Positions 46,536 through 56,804 of a DNA stretch of 64,000 nt are shown piece by piece. Origin of the DNA: Nostoc edaphicum CCNP1411 (GTDB lineage Bacteria > Cyanobacteriota > Cyanobacteriia > Cyanobacteriales > Nostocaceae); the NCBI RefSeq assembly GCF_014023275.1, contig NZ_CP054698.1, positions 1,922,001 through 1,986,000 on the forward strand. The letters are read 5' to 3'. Each line of letters starts with the position of its first letter. Within the stretch, counting starts at the first letter, position 1. A program made the translations under genes and the position numbers. The notes beneath the pieces are model-generated. The model had not been told where the DNA came from, did not search any database, and saw only the letters and a list, made by a program, of their open reading frames with translations.

Positions 46536-46564
46536 ATCCCTGTCCACTGTGGCGGGGATTTTTA
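46536..46564 (+). terminator. Rho-independent terminator-like hairpin
   Basis: ATCCC ... CCAC-T-GTGG ... GGGAT folds into a hairpin followed by TTTTTATTT, placed directly behind the 46203-46508 gene. Confidence 0.65.
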
Positions 46565-47077
46565 TTTAGACTACTGTGATTTGATCAGATTAAAGCAATA
46601 TTGTGTGATTTCTAGACTCTTGCAGAGAATTATCGGAATGACTCCCCAGATTAAAACCTCTGAAACTTTGAGTAAGGTTAAGCAAATATTAGTATATGTC
46701 TGTATATCTATATACTGGATTTAGATAGGGAAATTTAAAAACTTAATAAAATATCTAAACCCTAGCCTTCAAAGGTTTTCCCTTTACACTTTCGCGGCTA
46801 GTATCCGTGTTATGAAAAAGGCAGTCCCGATGAAACGAGTTTCAAAAGCCTTGGATGAAAGAGGGATTGGAGACTGGTATTTTTACTCAGCACTGGCTCA
46901 ACGCCCCGCTATCCATGTACAGCACTTTCAAGCTAGGAGGCAGGAGGAAAGAATTATGATTGAAGAAGAATTTAGAAATTCCGAGTTTACTAAAGGATTG
47001 TGAAGAGGGCTAGCCAAATAATCACATTTATCATAACTTTATAGTTATAGAACTATTAACTTATCGCCTCATCACTC
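46565..47077. other. Intergenic region upstream of acsF
   Basis: A 63-codon frame (46812-47003) is present but lacks family resemblance and its inner part includes AGGAGGCAGGAGG repeat DNA, so it is not called. The region is AT-rich and likely holds the acsF promoter. Confidence 0.45.
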
Positions 47078-48133
47078 ATGGTTAACACTCTACCCAAGCC
47101 AGAAATTAAAACCCCCAGTAAAGAAACGGTACTCACTCCCCGGTTTTATACTACAGATTTTGAAACCGCAGCCAAGCTGGATTTGTCTGCCCAAGAAACA
47201 GAGTTGCAGGCGATGTTGACAGAAATGCGGACAGACTACAACCGCCACCATTTTGTTCGTGATGAAGCCTTTGAGCATTCTTGGGAACACATTGGTGGTG
47301 AAGCAAGGCAGGCGTTTATCGAGTATTTGGAACGTTCTTGCATTTCTGAGTTTTCTGGCTTCTTGCTATTCAAGGAATTATCCCGCAAGCTGAAAAATCG
47401 CAGTCCAGTGCTAGCGGAAATATTTCAACTGATGGCGCGTGATGAAGCTCGCCACGCCGGATTTCTCAACAAAGCAATGGGCGATTTTAAAGTCTCCCTG
47501 GATTTAGCCACTGTTACTAAAACCCGTACCTATACGTTTTTCCCGATTGAGTGGGTACTTTACACCGTTTACCTCTCAGAAAAAATCGGCTACTGGCGTT
47601 ACATTATTATTTTCAGACATCTAGAAAAGCACCCAGAAAACGAGTTTTACCCCATCTTCCGTTATTTTGAGAGTTGGTGTCAGGACGAAAACCGTCACGG
47701 AGATATATTCAAAGCATTATTGCGTTCTCAACCGCAACTTTGGAACACCTGGAAATCTAGGCTGTGGAGTCGGTTTTTCTTACTCTCAGTATTTGCTACC
47801 CACACCTTGACAGTTCATGAACGTTCCGGGTTCTACAAATCACTGGGACTTGATGCCACAGAATTTGATTTCCAAGTTGTCCGCAACACCAATGAAACTG
47901 CGGGACGGGCTTTTCCGGTGATGCTGAATACTGAACACCCCAAGTTTTTCCCACGGCTGCAACGCTGTGCAGGTTACAACTTGAAAATTGCAGAGATTGA
48001 GAGCAGTTCTGCGCCGAAAGTTGTGAAGCTAATTCGCAAACTACCTTTGATTGCAGCAATTGTTTGGAATCTGCTGTTAGTTTATCTGATCAAACCCATT
48101 GATACTGAAGTATTGCGGGGAACGGTTCGTTAG
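47078..48133 (+). CDS. acsF: Mg-protoporphyrin IX monomethyl ester (oxidative) cyclase
   Basis: 351 residues. The diiron ligands of the AcsF/ferritin-like fold appear as two ExxH-type sites, LMARDEARHAGFL and SWCQDENRHGDIF, with ERSCISEFSGFLLFKELSRK as an earlier ligand helix. It forms the isocyclic ring of chlorophyll with O2. Cyanobacteria usually carry two copies (ChlA-I and ChlA-II). This one is not linked to ho/hemN genes as the low-oxygen copy often is, so it may be the aerobic one, but this is a weak inference. Confidence 0.95.
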   Translation: MVNTLPKPEIKTPSKETVLTPRFYTTDFETAAKLDLSAQETELQAMLTEMRTDYNRHHFVRDEAFEHSWEHIGGEARQAFIEYLERSCISEFSGFLLFKELSRKLKNRSPVLAEIFQLMARDEARHAGFLNKAMGDFKVSLDLATVTKTRTYTFFPIEWVLYTVYLSEKIGYWRYIIIFRHLEKHPENEFYPIFRYFESWCQDENRHGDIFKALLRSQPQLWNTWKSRLWSRFFLLSVFATHTLTVHERSGFYKSLGLDATEFDFQVVRNTNETAGRAFPVMLNTEHPKFFPRLQRCAGYNLKIAEIESSSAPKVVKLIRKLPLIAAIVWNLLLVYLIKPIDTEVLRGTVR

Positions 48134-48289
48134 CTATTAGGCATCTCCAAAAATGAGTGTAGGGACAATACCATGCGGAAAGCCGCTCCGCGTCTACATG
48201 AATTGTCCCTACCAAGGATTTCGAGGAATGCAGAATTAATTTTCACCAGATATTTATTAAACCTCGTCTACCTTGAGAACCGTAGTTTT

Positions 48290-48370
48290 GTAGGTTGGGT
48301 GCAGCGATAGCGTAACCCAACATAAAATTTGGTGGTAATGTTGGGTTGCGTTTCACTCCACCCAACCTAC
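48290..48370. repeat. GTAGGTTGGGT inverted-repeat element
   Basis: Outer ends GTAGGTTGGGTG and CACCCAACCTAC pair, as do the inner GTAACCCAACAT and ATGTTGGGTTGCG. This 81-bp double hairpin belongs to a palindromic repeat class common between cyanobacterial genes. Confidence 0.75.
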
Positions 48371-48427
48371 ATAAATATATCTTTTAAAAAACTCTAGGTT
48401 TCAACATAGATGAGGTTTCGTTCAGTT

Positions 48428-48606
48428 TAAGAGGATGTTTGAAAAGTATTGGGCGAATAGAATTCGCTACTACACTAGCATTGTCCACCTCCGTGGACTA
48501 ATACAAAATCAAGAGTTTTTAACCCAGTTCGGTGCATTTTGCCTGTATAGCCGCGACTTCTAGTCGCCCGATGAGTAATAAATTAGACTTTTCAAATAAC
48601 CTCTAA
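48428..48606. repeat. Palindromic element, family 3, copy B
   Basis: Ends TTAAGAGGATGTTTGAAAAG and AGACTTTTCAAATAACCTCT are inverted. Internal modules: ATTGGGCGAATAGAATTCGC, GTCCACCTCCGTGGAC and GCGACTTCTAGTCGC. The ATTGGGCGAAT module is shared with the decayed copy at 56325. Confidence 0.78.
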
Positions 48607-48700
48607 ATGCAGTAAGTTTTGGCTGGGATCTTTAACTACAATCATAAAAATCCCAAAAAACTGATTGTGACAGTCTGAGTTGCAAAATGTCGGCTGTAAA

Positions 48701-49507
48701 CTAATTGTGCCTTGAAGCGTCAGGCATAATTGCTTCCTGAAGATTTACACCGCTAAGGTTAGCTTCCCTAATGTCGGCTCCTCTAAGGTTAGCTCCTCTG
48801 AGATTTGCCCCTGCTAAATTTGCGCTTCTGAGGTTAGTCCAACTCAAGTCTGCTTGACTCAAGTCAGCTTCACTAAGGTTAGCCCGCAACAGGTATGCAC
48901 CACTGAGGTGAGCCTTGTTCAGATTAGCTTTGTAAAGGTCAGCTTTGTAAAGATAAGCACCCAACATTTCCGTCTCATACAAACTCGCTTCGCTGAGGTC
49001 TGCTGCAATCAAGTTAGCTTCAATGAGGTTGGCAAAAGAGAGGTTAGTCCGCATCAGCTTTGCTGAACCTAAATCGGCATCTTTCAAGTTAGCGCCTCTT
49101 AAGTCAGTGCCAATCAGATTAGCATATGCGATCGCAGCACCTCTAAGATCCACCTGACTCAAATCGGCTCCAATCAGATTGGCATGACTCAAATCTGCCT
49201 GCGTAAGTACAGCACCACTCAAGTTAGCAACACTGAAGTTAGCCGCACTCAGGTTAGCTTCAATTAAAAAGGCTTTGTAGAGGTTGGCACTACTGAGGTC
49301 AGCACCACTGAGGTTTGCTCGCACCAGTAAAGCATTACTCAAATCCACTTTTCTCAAGTTTACCCCTTGGAGGTTTGCGCCTCTAAGATTATCGCCTTGC
49401 AGATTCGCGCTGCTGAGGTCTGGTTCAATCTGGGGATTTTTCTTTCTCCACTCAATCCATGTAACTGCACCTGCTTTGAGTAAAGTTAGATGCTCTCGAT
49501 TTGCCAT
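48701..49507 (-). CDS. Pentapeptide-repeat protein
   Basis: 268 residues from MANREHLTLLKAGAVTWIEW. After a 40-residue cap typical of cyanobacterial members (LLKxGxxxWNxWR), about 40 pentapeptide repeats A(D/N)LxxA run to the C-terminus, predicting a right-handed quadrilateral beta-helix. The function of this subgroup is unknown. It starts 10 bp behind ccmP; the AAGGAG of this gene overlaps the ccmP stop region, so the two are co-translated. Confidence 0.88.
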   Translation of the reverse strand: MANREHLTLLKAGAVTWIEWRKKNPQIEPDLSSANLQGDNLRGANLQGVNLRKVDLSNALLVRANLSGADLSSANLYKAFLIEANLSAANFSVANLSGAVLTQADLSHANLIGADLSQVDLRGAAIAYANLIGTDLRGANLKDADLGSAKLMRTNLSFANLIEANLIAADLSEASLYETEMLGAYLYKADLYKANLNKAHLSGAYLLRANLSEADLSQADLSWTNLRSANLAGANLRGANLRGADIREANLSGVNLQEAIMPDASRHN

Positions 49508-49517
49508 TTTCTCTCCT

Positions 49518-50159
49518 TTACTCCTGACGCCCACCCAGAGAATTTACCCGGCCAGCGACACTTTCAATGGCCGTTAATGCTCCCGCCGCCCCTGCTAGAA
49601 TATCCTGTTCTTGTCCACCTAAGTAAAGCCGTCCAAAGCTACCTACAGCTTGAACTTCAAGAATGTTAATCCTCGCTGCTTTCTCCGCTTCATTGGCAGC
49701 CAGTGCGGCATAAGCAGCAGGTTCCACTTCTAATACATATAGTGTTTGACCTGCTAGTAGTAGCTGTCCCCGGCGCGTGCGATTAATCAGTTGTGTTTGA
49801 TAAGCATCGATGTTGCGGATAATCTGACTAGAAATAACCCGCGGTTTCAGACATTCCTCTCTTTTGACTCCCAGTGCCGCCAAAATAGCTTGACCAGCAG
49901 CTCGTGTTTCGCCTTGGGAGCTAGAATGAACTTCTAATAGTCCGTAGAGTCGTTCAACTACCTGTACTCCTGGACGGACAGAGGCAGATTTCAGGGCTAT
50001 ATCCGTAATCTTATTAATTTCGATACCAGGAGAGATTTCAATCCACAGTGATGTATCTCCTGGTAATGGTAAGAAGCCTTGGGCTACTGTTCCCATATAT
50101 GCTGCATGTTGAGGTTGCAGGTTGTCGAGAAATACGAAACTGCGTAATTCTATTCCCAA
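49518..50159 (-). CDS. ccmP: Carboxysome shell protein CcmP (tandem BMC)
   Basis: 213 residues, the normal CcmP length. Two fused BMC domains: the first begins [21 protein letters not shown], the second holds [20 protein letters not shown] and [20 protein letters not shown]. CcmP forms double-stacked trimers with a gated pore in the beta-carboxysome shell, presumed to pass larger metabolites. It stands apart from the main ccm cluster, as commonly seen for this gene, and is followed by a pentapeptide-repeat gene. Confidence 0.92.
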   Translation of the reverse strand: MGIELRSFVFLDNLQPQHAAYMGTVAQGFLPLPGDTSLWIEISPGIEINKITDIALKSASVRPGVQVVERLYGLLEVHSSSQGETRAAGQAILAALGVKREECLKPRVISSQIIRNIDAYQTQLINRTRRGQLLLAGQTLYVLEVEPAAYAALAANEAEKAARINILEVQAVGSFGRLYLGGQEQDILAGAAGALTAIESVAGRVNSLGGRQE

Positions 50160-50666
50160 GATTTTGCTCTCCAGTCGTGAGGGTAAAAGTTATCTATTGC
50201 AAGATATAAGCGCTTAACTTGACAATATATGGTATTAAGGAGCGCAAATTCCGTTTAACGGATATACACCCGTGTATCAAATCGCAATTCATAGAAGCCT
50301 ATGCTTATTCAGAAGACCCTCGTCGTCATGGGATAAAATCTGCTTTGATCGGACAACATAATTTTTATTCAACACAGCTGCTTTGTAAACACCCTGACCC
50401 TTTTACATTACCCCAGTTTTAACCCCAAATTGACTATTGGGTAAGGGACTTCCAACAAATAAATAAATTCAGGACTTGGGTATTGACAAAATACGCAGAA
50501 AATGGAATTAAGAAATAGAAATAAATAGGCGATGCCTATGCTAACCACCAAAAGCGTTGAAAGGCAGATAATACTAAAGTTTTCTAGTGAAAGTATTTAG
50601 GAGAAGTTTCAAAAACGAAATTCCCAGATATTACATGATGTATGTATCTGACAAAGATGCATTATT
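50160..50666. other. Intergenic, 0.5 kb
   Basis: A 67-codon TTG-started frame (50219-50422) has no recognisable family and no ribosome-binding site; it is not called. Otherwise AT-rich with no evident structure until the 89-bp repeat. Confidence 0.45.
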
Positions 50667-50755
50667 GACCTCTCCCCCAACCCCTCTCCGAAGCGGAGAG
50701 GGGAGCTAGATTTCTCCCCCTTCCCTCGTAGGGAAGGGGGTTGGGGGGTTAGGTC
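50667..50755. repeat. 89-bp repeat, left copy
   Basis: GACCTCTCCCCCAACCCCTC opens the unit and GGTTGGGGGGTTAGGTC closes it, so the ends are inverted; a GAAGCGGAGAGGGGAG / CTCC hairpin and a CCCTTCC / GGAAGGG hairpin lie inside. The same 89-bp unit in the same direction is at 51211-51299. The last two codons of the DUF559 gene come from this copy. Confidence 0.85.
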
Positions 50756-51168
50756 TCTTGAGAACAAGCTGTGGAAATACGCATCAAGACTTTATCAAGT
50801 TCGTGTCTCACTTCTTCATTTTTAATTCGCAACAAACGCAGTCCCCTAGCTAACAAAACTTTGTCCCGTTCTGCATCATATTCGGCTTGTTGTTCATGAA
50901 TTTTGCCATCTACTTCTATCACTAATGCAGTTGAGTGACAGTAGAAATCTGCGATAAAGCCATTGATAATCTGTTGACGGCGAAAGTGAAAACCATTCAG
51001 GCGATTAGCACGAAGATGTTGCCAAAGTATTTTTTCTTCTGGTGTCATTTGCTGACGAAGTTCTTTGGCACGTTGCACTTTAACTAAGTCTGCTTTGTAG
51101 CCGATTACAATATTGCGAGTTCCCTCTTTTTTCGGTGGATAGGGTTCTTCGGGTGTTGGATTATTCAT
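50749..51168 (-). CDS. DUF559 domain endonuclease-like protein
   Basis: 139 residues. DUF559/Vsr-like nuclease features: QMTPEEKILWQHLRANRLNG, FHFRRQQIINGFIADFYCHS (Asp), ALVIEVDGKIHEQQ (ExDG-H) and RDKVLLARGLRLLRIKNEEV. This is the very-short-patch-repair-like fold; its biological role is unsettled. Bracketed by two direct 89-bp repeats, the left of which supplies its last codons. The next gene on the same strand upstream is a NERD-UvrD helicase. Confidence 0.88.
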   Translation of the reverse strand: MNNPTPEEPYPPKKEGTRNIVIGYKADLVKVQRAKELRQQMTPEEKILWQHLRANRLNGFHFRRQQIINGFIADFYCHSTALVIEVDGKIHEQQAEYDAERDKVLLARGLRLLRIKNEEVRHELDKVLMRISTACSQET

Positions 51169-51210
51169 TTATAAAGTGTGAAAATAGGTGTTTAGTTTTA
51201 GATTATGATT

Positions 51211-51299
51211 GACCTCTCCCCCAGCCCCTCTCCGAAGCGGAGAGGGGAGCCGGATTTCTCCCCCTTCCCTACAAGGGAAGGGGGTTGGGGGGTTAGGTC
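51211..51299. repeat. 89-bp repeat, right copy
   Basis: Same length and orientation as 50667-50755, differing at a few positions (CCCCCAGCCCC, CTACAAGGG). The two copies are direct repeats 544 bp apart that enclose the DUF559 gene. Confidence 0.85.
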
Positions 51300-51349
51300 T
51301 GTGTGTAAAGTGCGGAGGTGCGATCGCATTTCATAATCTTGACGAGTTT

Positions 51350-53241
51350 TCAAGTTTTCAAAAAATCATCCTCAATCAGTTCTTTAAAGAAACTGTGATA
51401 TCGAGAATTACCAATATTAATTATTATGAGATTATGTCTACATCTTGTAATTCCTGTATATATCAACTCATCTATCGAAATTTCTTGTTCACTGGTATCA
51501 TTAACACCAGCTTCAATAATAAGAAAAAGTGTATTTATCTCCCAACCTTTAAAACTATGTATGGTAGATAACTTGACATTTCCCGGATTCATCCAAAAAT
51601 TTAATTTTTTGTTTTCTCTAAGTTTCTTTATATCACTTTCAGGATTTTTGCTTTGGCTTTGTAACTTTTCATACATTTCTTTCGTTTCAAATATTGTCTG
51701 AGTATTTTCATGTTTATAATTTCTGATTAAATAATCTACTTCTTTGAGTATTTCTAATTGCGGTGATAAAAAGCAGATATCATTAGGATGCTTATTTAAT
51801 TGAAATATTAGAGAATAGATATCATCAACTATATTTTTTATATTTGTTAATTTATCATAGTAAAGATATTGAAAATACTCTTCTAGATCGAAAAGACTCC
51901 CCTGAGAATTAACTTTAATAAGTTTATCTACCTCATATTTATCATTAAAAAAATCTTTTTGAAACTTTAAAGCTATATTTGCTATCTTCGTTGTAAGTCT
52001 AAATGATTGCGTTAGTTCATTCCAATCACCACGTATACCTACTGCTTTAAAACCTTTATCTTCATCTAATGGTCTATCATAAATATTTTGCTTAACATCA
52101 CCAAACACTACATATTCTCCACCTTCATCCCAAAAATATTTTCTTATGATTCTCTGCCATTCTTCCTTATAGTCTTGAAGTTCATCTATTAAAATTACCT
52201 GATACTTCTGTATTTTCTCTTTTACATCTTCAAAAATATTTTCATTAGAGTAATATTTTTTTTCAAAATACTCTGATTTCTCCTCACTAGTCCAGTTCTC
52301 AAAATCTTGTGGTATTTTAATTTCTAGTCCTAAATTATTAAATTCTGCTGTTAAAAAATTGTGATAATTAGTTATATAAAAATTATCCCAATTAAACTCT
52401 TCTCTCACATCACTAATTTTATCATGAATATAGTTTTTAAGAGTTATATTATAAGTCAAAATTAAAACTTTGCTGTTAGTTCTTTTATGAGCATTTACTG
52501 CTCTTTGTGCCAATATCTGCGTTTTACCAGAACCAGCTACTCCTTTAATTTTTCGACCTCCAAGAGTAACCTCACTCTTAACTAATTTTTTCTGTTGTGG
52601 ATTAAAGGGAATTGGTATACCTTCTTCTAAAGTATGAAGTGGTGGTTGAAGGAAGCGCCTGAAACTCTTATAAATAGTATCATTAAAAAGTGGTGATGGT
52701 CTATAAAGCCCTTGTTCACTAAGTATTACTCTAAATTTTTCAATATTAATAGAGTCATTTCCAAATGCTTTTACATATCTGTTGTCATTATCTGATAAAG
52801 AATTTGATAAAAAATCGTTTAATTTCTCTTGGTTTGCATTATGGAAGTAAACCGCACAAGAAACAATTCCAAAAAACTTTTGATTATCTATTTTATTCTC
52901 TAACAAGTTCTCAATGTGTAAATTATATAAATTGTCTTTGTAAGTTTTTACTTGAGCAATAGGAGATTTTATAATTGCATCGTTGTGCTTTAATCTCCAT
53001 TTTTTATTATTATCTATGTAGTAAGATTCTAAATCCCAGTCTTTAACTTCTATTATCATCACTCGGTAATTCTCTCGCATGATAATAAAATCTGGCTTAT
53101 CTCCATTTAAAAAGGGTTGAGAGTATATTTCATAATTATTTGGAAGAAGATTTTTAAGAAATCTAGTAAATGCTTTTCTCCCTTGGTCGGTTGAACCTTT
53201 AACCGTGTAATATTTTCTTCAGAAGGTAATAGTATTGACAT
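51350..53241 (-). pseudogene. NERD nuclease-UvrD-like helicase, frameshifted near start
   Basis: The intact frame from 53080 gives 576 residues. Its opening RVMIIEVKDWD has the E-x-K of a NERD nuclease. Helicase motifs follow: GVAGSGKTQILAQRA (Walker A), VILIDELQDYKEEW (motif II), LSTIHSFKGWEINTLF (motif V) and YTGITRCRHNLII (motif VI). Upstream the same frame continues as TVKGSTDQGRKAFTRFL ... NGDKPDFIIM, including the nuclease Asp, but without a start. ATG at 53241 starts MSILLPSEENI in another frame. Dropping one of two tandem GT/AC dinucleotides at 53205-53208 joins them as MSILLPSEENITVKGSTDQG. The gene therefore carries a 2-bp duplication, and only a NERD-truncated product could be made. 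Likely a defence-type nuclease-helicase. Confidence 0.8.
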
Positions 53242-53470
53242 TTTTTATTCTTTGATAAAGAGTAGGAAATTGCTTTATTCATTTAGACATAAACTCACAT
53301 TACAGCACTTCCGGCAGCTATGAGGTACATCATCCTCAAAGCTGAAAACTATGCTAGGAGAGGGGCAAGAAGAAAAACTGTATTGCATAATAGCGGTAAG
53401 CGCTGTATTATTCATTCTCAAGCAATGACCTCAGTAGTAATCCCTAAAAAATACTATATTAAATTACAAA

Positions 53471-53488
53471 AGCCCACAGGTGTGGGCT
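53471..53488 (-). terminator. Terminator hairpin behind acnB
   Basis: AGCCCACA and TGTGGGCT pair around two bases; on the minus strand it is followed by TTTTG. It lies 42 bp behind the acnB stop codon. Confidence 0.6.
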
Positions 53489-53529
53489 TAGTTCGCAACG
53501 CTCCAGGCTAAAGCCAATAACAGTTCTTA

Positions 53530-56190
53530 CTATCTTGCCGCCGTAGGCATACCCAAAATATCCTCAAGCCTTGGCATATCTTCCAACGCAATCACGCGCC
53601 CTTCATCCTCAAAACCGGCAATTTGATCAAAGTTCAAATACCGATACAAATCATCGGCAAAAGGCTCAATTCTACTCGCCACAATATCCAAATATTCCTG
53701 CACTGTCGGAAGCCGTCCCAGCAGGGCACAAACTGCGGCTAATTCTGCTGAACCAAGATATACTCGCGCATCTTTACCCATGCGATTATTGAAGTTGCGG
53801 GTAGAGGTAGAAAACACTGTTGTGCCATCAGCAACTCGCGCCTGATTACCCATGCACAAACTGCATCCTGGCATTTCTGTTCTAGCACCCGCAGCCCCAA
53901 AAACGCTGTATACACCTTCTTCTTTTAATTGGTGTTCATCCATGCGGGTTGGTGGCGCTATCCACAGGCGAGTTTTTACTTCACCTGCGCCTTCCAAAAC
54001 TTTCGCTGTTGCCCGATAATGACCGATATTTGTCATACAAGAACCGACAAATACTTCTTGTACTGGATCATTAGCAACTTCCGATAATAACTTAACATTA
54101 TCGGGGTCATTGGGAGCAGCAACAATTGGTTCTTTGATTTCGTTTAAATCAATTTCAATTATTTCGGCATACTCCGCATCGGCATCGCCTTCTAATAACA
54201 CGGGATTTGCTAACCATTCTTCCATCTTTGCCACACGGCGCAACATAGTACGCGGATCATGATAGCCCCGTGCTATCATATTTTTCAGCAATGCTACGTT
54301 AGAACGCAGATATTCAGAAATTGTCTCTACACTCAATTTAATTGTGCATCCGGCACAAGAACGTTCGGCGCTAGCATCGGTGAGTTCAAAGGCTTGTTCA
54401 ACTTTTAAATCTGGCAAACCTTCTATTTCCAGAATTCGCCCGGAGAAGATGTTTTTCTTATTCTGCTTCTCTGCTGTCAGCAAACCTTTTTGAATTGCTA
54501 CGTAGGGTATGGCATTCACGACATCCCGCAGGGTGATACCTGGTTGCAATTCTCCTTTGAATCTTACCAAAACTGACTCTGGCATATCTAAAGGCATGAC
54601 ACCCAAGGCGGCTGCAAAGGCTACTAATCCAGAACCAGCGGGGAAGGAAATACCCAAGGGAAAGCGGGTGTGAGAGTCGCCGCCAGTTCCCACGGTGTCG
54701 GGTAACAGCATCCGGTTTAACCAAGAGTGGATGATACCATCACCGGGACGAAGGGCGACGCCACCACGAGATGCAAAGAAATCGGGGAGTTCGTGATGGG
54801 TTTGGATATCTACTGGTTTGGGATAAGCTGCTGTGTGACAGAAACTTTGGATTACTAAGTCTGCACTGAAACCAAGACAAGCGAGTTCTTTCAATTCGTC
54901 GCGGGTCATGGGGCCTGTGGTATCTTGAGAACCAACGGTAGTAATGATGGGTTCGCAGGATGTGCCGGGACGGACACCAGGTAATCCACAAGCTTTACCT
55001 ACCATTTTTTGTGCTAGGGTGTAGCCTTTACCTGTATCAAAGGCTTGTTGGGGACGGGTGAAAACGGTGCTGGGTTCTAAACCAAGTGCAAGACGAGTTT
55101 TGTCGGTGAGGGTACGTCCGATAAGTAGGGGGATGCGTCCACCTGCGCGGACTTCATCGAGGATGGTATCAGGTTTAAGGTCAAAGGTGGAAATGACTTC
55201 GCCTGTTTCGTTGGTAATTTCGCCTTTGTAGGGATGGATGGTAATTACCATGCCGGTTTCGAGTTTGGTGACATCGCACTGAATAGGCAAAGCACCGGCA
55301 TCTTCTGCTGTGTTAAAGAAGATTGGCGCGATCGCACCACCTAAAACATAACCCCCAGCGCGTTTGTTTGGCACAAAAGGTATATCATTTCCTGTATGCC
55401 ACAGTACTGAGTTAATTGCAGATTTACGCGAAGAACCTGTACCAACTACATCCCCAACGTAAGCTACAGGATGCCCTTTTTTCTTCAATTCGGCAATGGT
55501 TTGTAAGCTTCCAGGTTGCCGTGACTCTAACATTACTAAGGCGTGTAAGGGAATATCTGGGCGAGTTGTGGCACTTTGGGCGGGTGATAAGTCGTCGGTA
55601 TTGGTTTCGCCAGGAACTTTAAAAACGGTGACAGTAATTGCTTCTGGTACAGTGGGGCGCATGGTAAACCATTCAGCTTCCGCCCAGGAGTCAATCACCT
55701 GCTTGGCGAAAGGATTGGTTTTAGACAACTCTAAAATATCGTGGAAGGCATCATACACCAAAAGGATTTTGCTTAAGGCGTTGGCAGCATAAGCGGCGAT
55801 GGGTTCCTTTCCTTGTCCACCCATTACTAGAGGCGTTTCAGATGAGTCGGAGACGGATACGGTGGGCAATTGCAGCAAATCGATTAAAGATTGCACGTTG
55901 TAACCACCAATCATTGTGCCCAGCAATTGCACTGCTTCGATGGGCGCAATCAACGGACTGGTGATTTCTTCCTTGGCAATGGCGGTGAGAAATCCGGCTT
56001 TGACATAAGCTGCTGGATCAACACCAGGAGAAACGCGATCGCTCAATAAATGTAATAATATCTCCTCTTGACCCTTTGGCGGATTTTTCAGTAATTCACA
56101 TAATTCTGAGGTTTGCTTCGCATCCAATGGTAAAGGGGGAATACCGAGTGCTGCTCTTTCGGCAACGTGTTTACGATATTGTTCTAGCAT
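53530..56190 (-). CDS. acnB: Aconitate hydratase B
   Basis: 886 residues from [20 protein letters not shown]; an ATG five codons earlier (56205) also has a GGGAG at good distance, so either start is possible. HEAT-like N-terminal domain, swivel domain ([20 protein letters not shown]), then the [4Fe-4S] core with Cys residues in [23 protein letters not shown] and [11 protein letters not shown]. AcnB isomerises citrate to isocitrate in the TCA cycle and can act on 2-methylcitrate-derived substrate; cluster loss turns AcnB into an RNA binder in other bacteria. Single gene. Confidence 0.96.
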   Translation of the reverse strand: MLEQYRKHVAERAALGIPPLPLDAKQTSELCELLKNPPKGQEEILLHLLSDRVSPGVDPAAYVKAGFLTAIAKEEITSPLIAPIEAVQLLGTMIGGYNVQSLIDLLQLPTVSVSDSSETPLVMGGQGKEPIAAYAANALSKILLVYDAFHDILELSKTNPFAKQVIDSWAEAEWFTMRPTVPEAITVTVFKVPGETNTDDLSPAQSATTRPDIPLHALVMLESRQPGSLQTIAELKKKGHPVAYVGDVVGTGSSRKSAINSVLWHTGNDIPFVPNKRAGGYVLGGAIAPIFFNTAEDAGALPIQCDVTKLETGMVITIHPYKGEITNETGEVISTFDLKPDTILDEVRAGGRIPLLIGRTLTDKTRLALGLEPSTVFTRPQQAFDTGKGYTLAQKMVGKACGLPGVRPGTSCEPIITTVGSQDTTGPMTRDELKELACLGFSADLVIQSFCHTAAYPKPVDIQTHHELPDFFASRGGVALRPGDGIIHSWLNRMLLPDTVGTGGDSHTRFPLGISFPAGSGLVAFAAALGVMPLDMPESVLVRFKGELQPGITLRDVVNAIPYVAIQKGLLTAEKQNKKNIFSGRILEIEGLPDLKVEQAFELTDASAERSCAGCTIKLSVETISEYLRSNVALLKNMIARGYHDPRTMLRRVAKMEEWLANPVLLEGDADAEYAEIIEIDLNEIKEPIVAAPNDPDNVKLLSEVANDPVQEVFVGSCMTNIGHYRATAKVLEGAGEVKTRLWIAPPTRMDEHQLKEEGVYSVFGAAGARTEMPGCSLCMGNQARVADGTTVFSTSTRNFNNRMGKDARVYLGSAELAAVCALLGRLPTVQEYLDIVASRIEPFADDLYRYLNFDQIAGFEDEGRVIALEDMPRLEDILGMPTAAR

Positions 56191-56324
56191 TTTTATGTTC
56201 TCCATTGGGATTTTCTCCCTTCAATTATGAAATATTTTTAGGCAATACTCGGCTATAAAAGTTTAGCTTACTTTTCTGATGAAAGCCTTACTGGTAATCG
56301 GTTATTAGCAAGCTTTTTTATACT

Positions 56325-56552
56325 GAAAGTTTAAAAAGTATTGGGCGAATGGAATTCGCTACTACACAAACAAAGTCCACTTCCGTGGACTAAGAGTAAA
56401 TCAAGAATTTTTAACCCACGGAGGCGGTCACTGAGCTTGTCGAAGTGTGGGTTTCGTATTTCGACTCCGGCTCCATCGAGCGAAGTCGAGATGCTCAACA
56501 CAAGTCTGTATAGCCGCGATTTCTAGTCGCCAGGTGTAGTAATAATAAATTA
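56325..56552. repeat. Palindromic element, family 3, decayed copy C
   Basis: Shares ATTGGGCGAATGGAATTCGC, GTCCACTTCCGTGGAC and GCGATTTCTAGTCGC with copy B, and carries an extra insertion (CACTGAGCTTGTCGAAGTG). The right end stops at AATTAGA, exactly where the duplicated DUF4351 3' end begins, so the outer repeat is missing. Confidence 0.65.
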
Positions 56553-56777
56553 GATTGATTGTTGGTTTAACCAAGTTTCTAAATCAGCAACACTAGAAAA
56601 GTCTAGCAATGCTTCTCCTAAATTCTCTAATTGTTCAATCGATAAACCTTGAATTTGCTCGATTAATAACGTATCAATCTCACCAATACGGCGATTGAGT
56701 TGACGTGTAATTAAACGTTGTTCTCCTGACTGTACAGCTTGTTCTCTGTCTCTTTGATAAAGTGGTTCTAATCGCAT
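56550..56777 (-). pseudogene. Duplicated 3' end of DUF4351 gene
   Basis: 75 codons nearly identical to the last 75 of the gene at 56805-57689: MRLEPLYQRDREQAVQSGEQ, LNRRIGEIDTLLIEQIQGLS and DFSSVADLETWLNQQSI. The two copies are offset by exactly 255 bp over about 237 bp. The copy keeps an ATG and stop, so a free DUF4351 domain could be made. It arose by a local tandem duplication. Confidence 0.8.
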
Positions 56778-56804
56778 AATTAACTCTTTATTAATCGAAA
56801 TGAA

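Noticed and set aside
46812..47003. 63-codon ORF before acsF
   Set aside because: Includes AGGAGGCAGGAGG repeat DNA; no support as a gene.
50219..50422. 67-codon TTG-started ORF
   Set aside because: No ribosome-binding site and no recognisable family.
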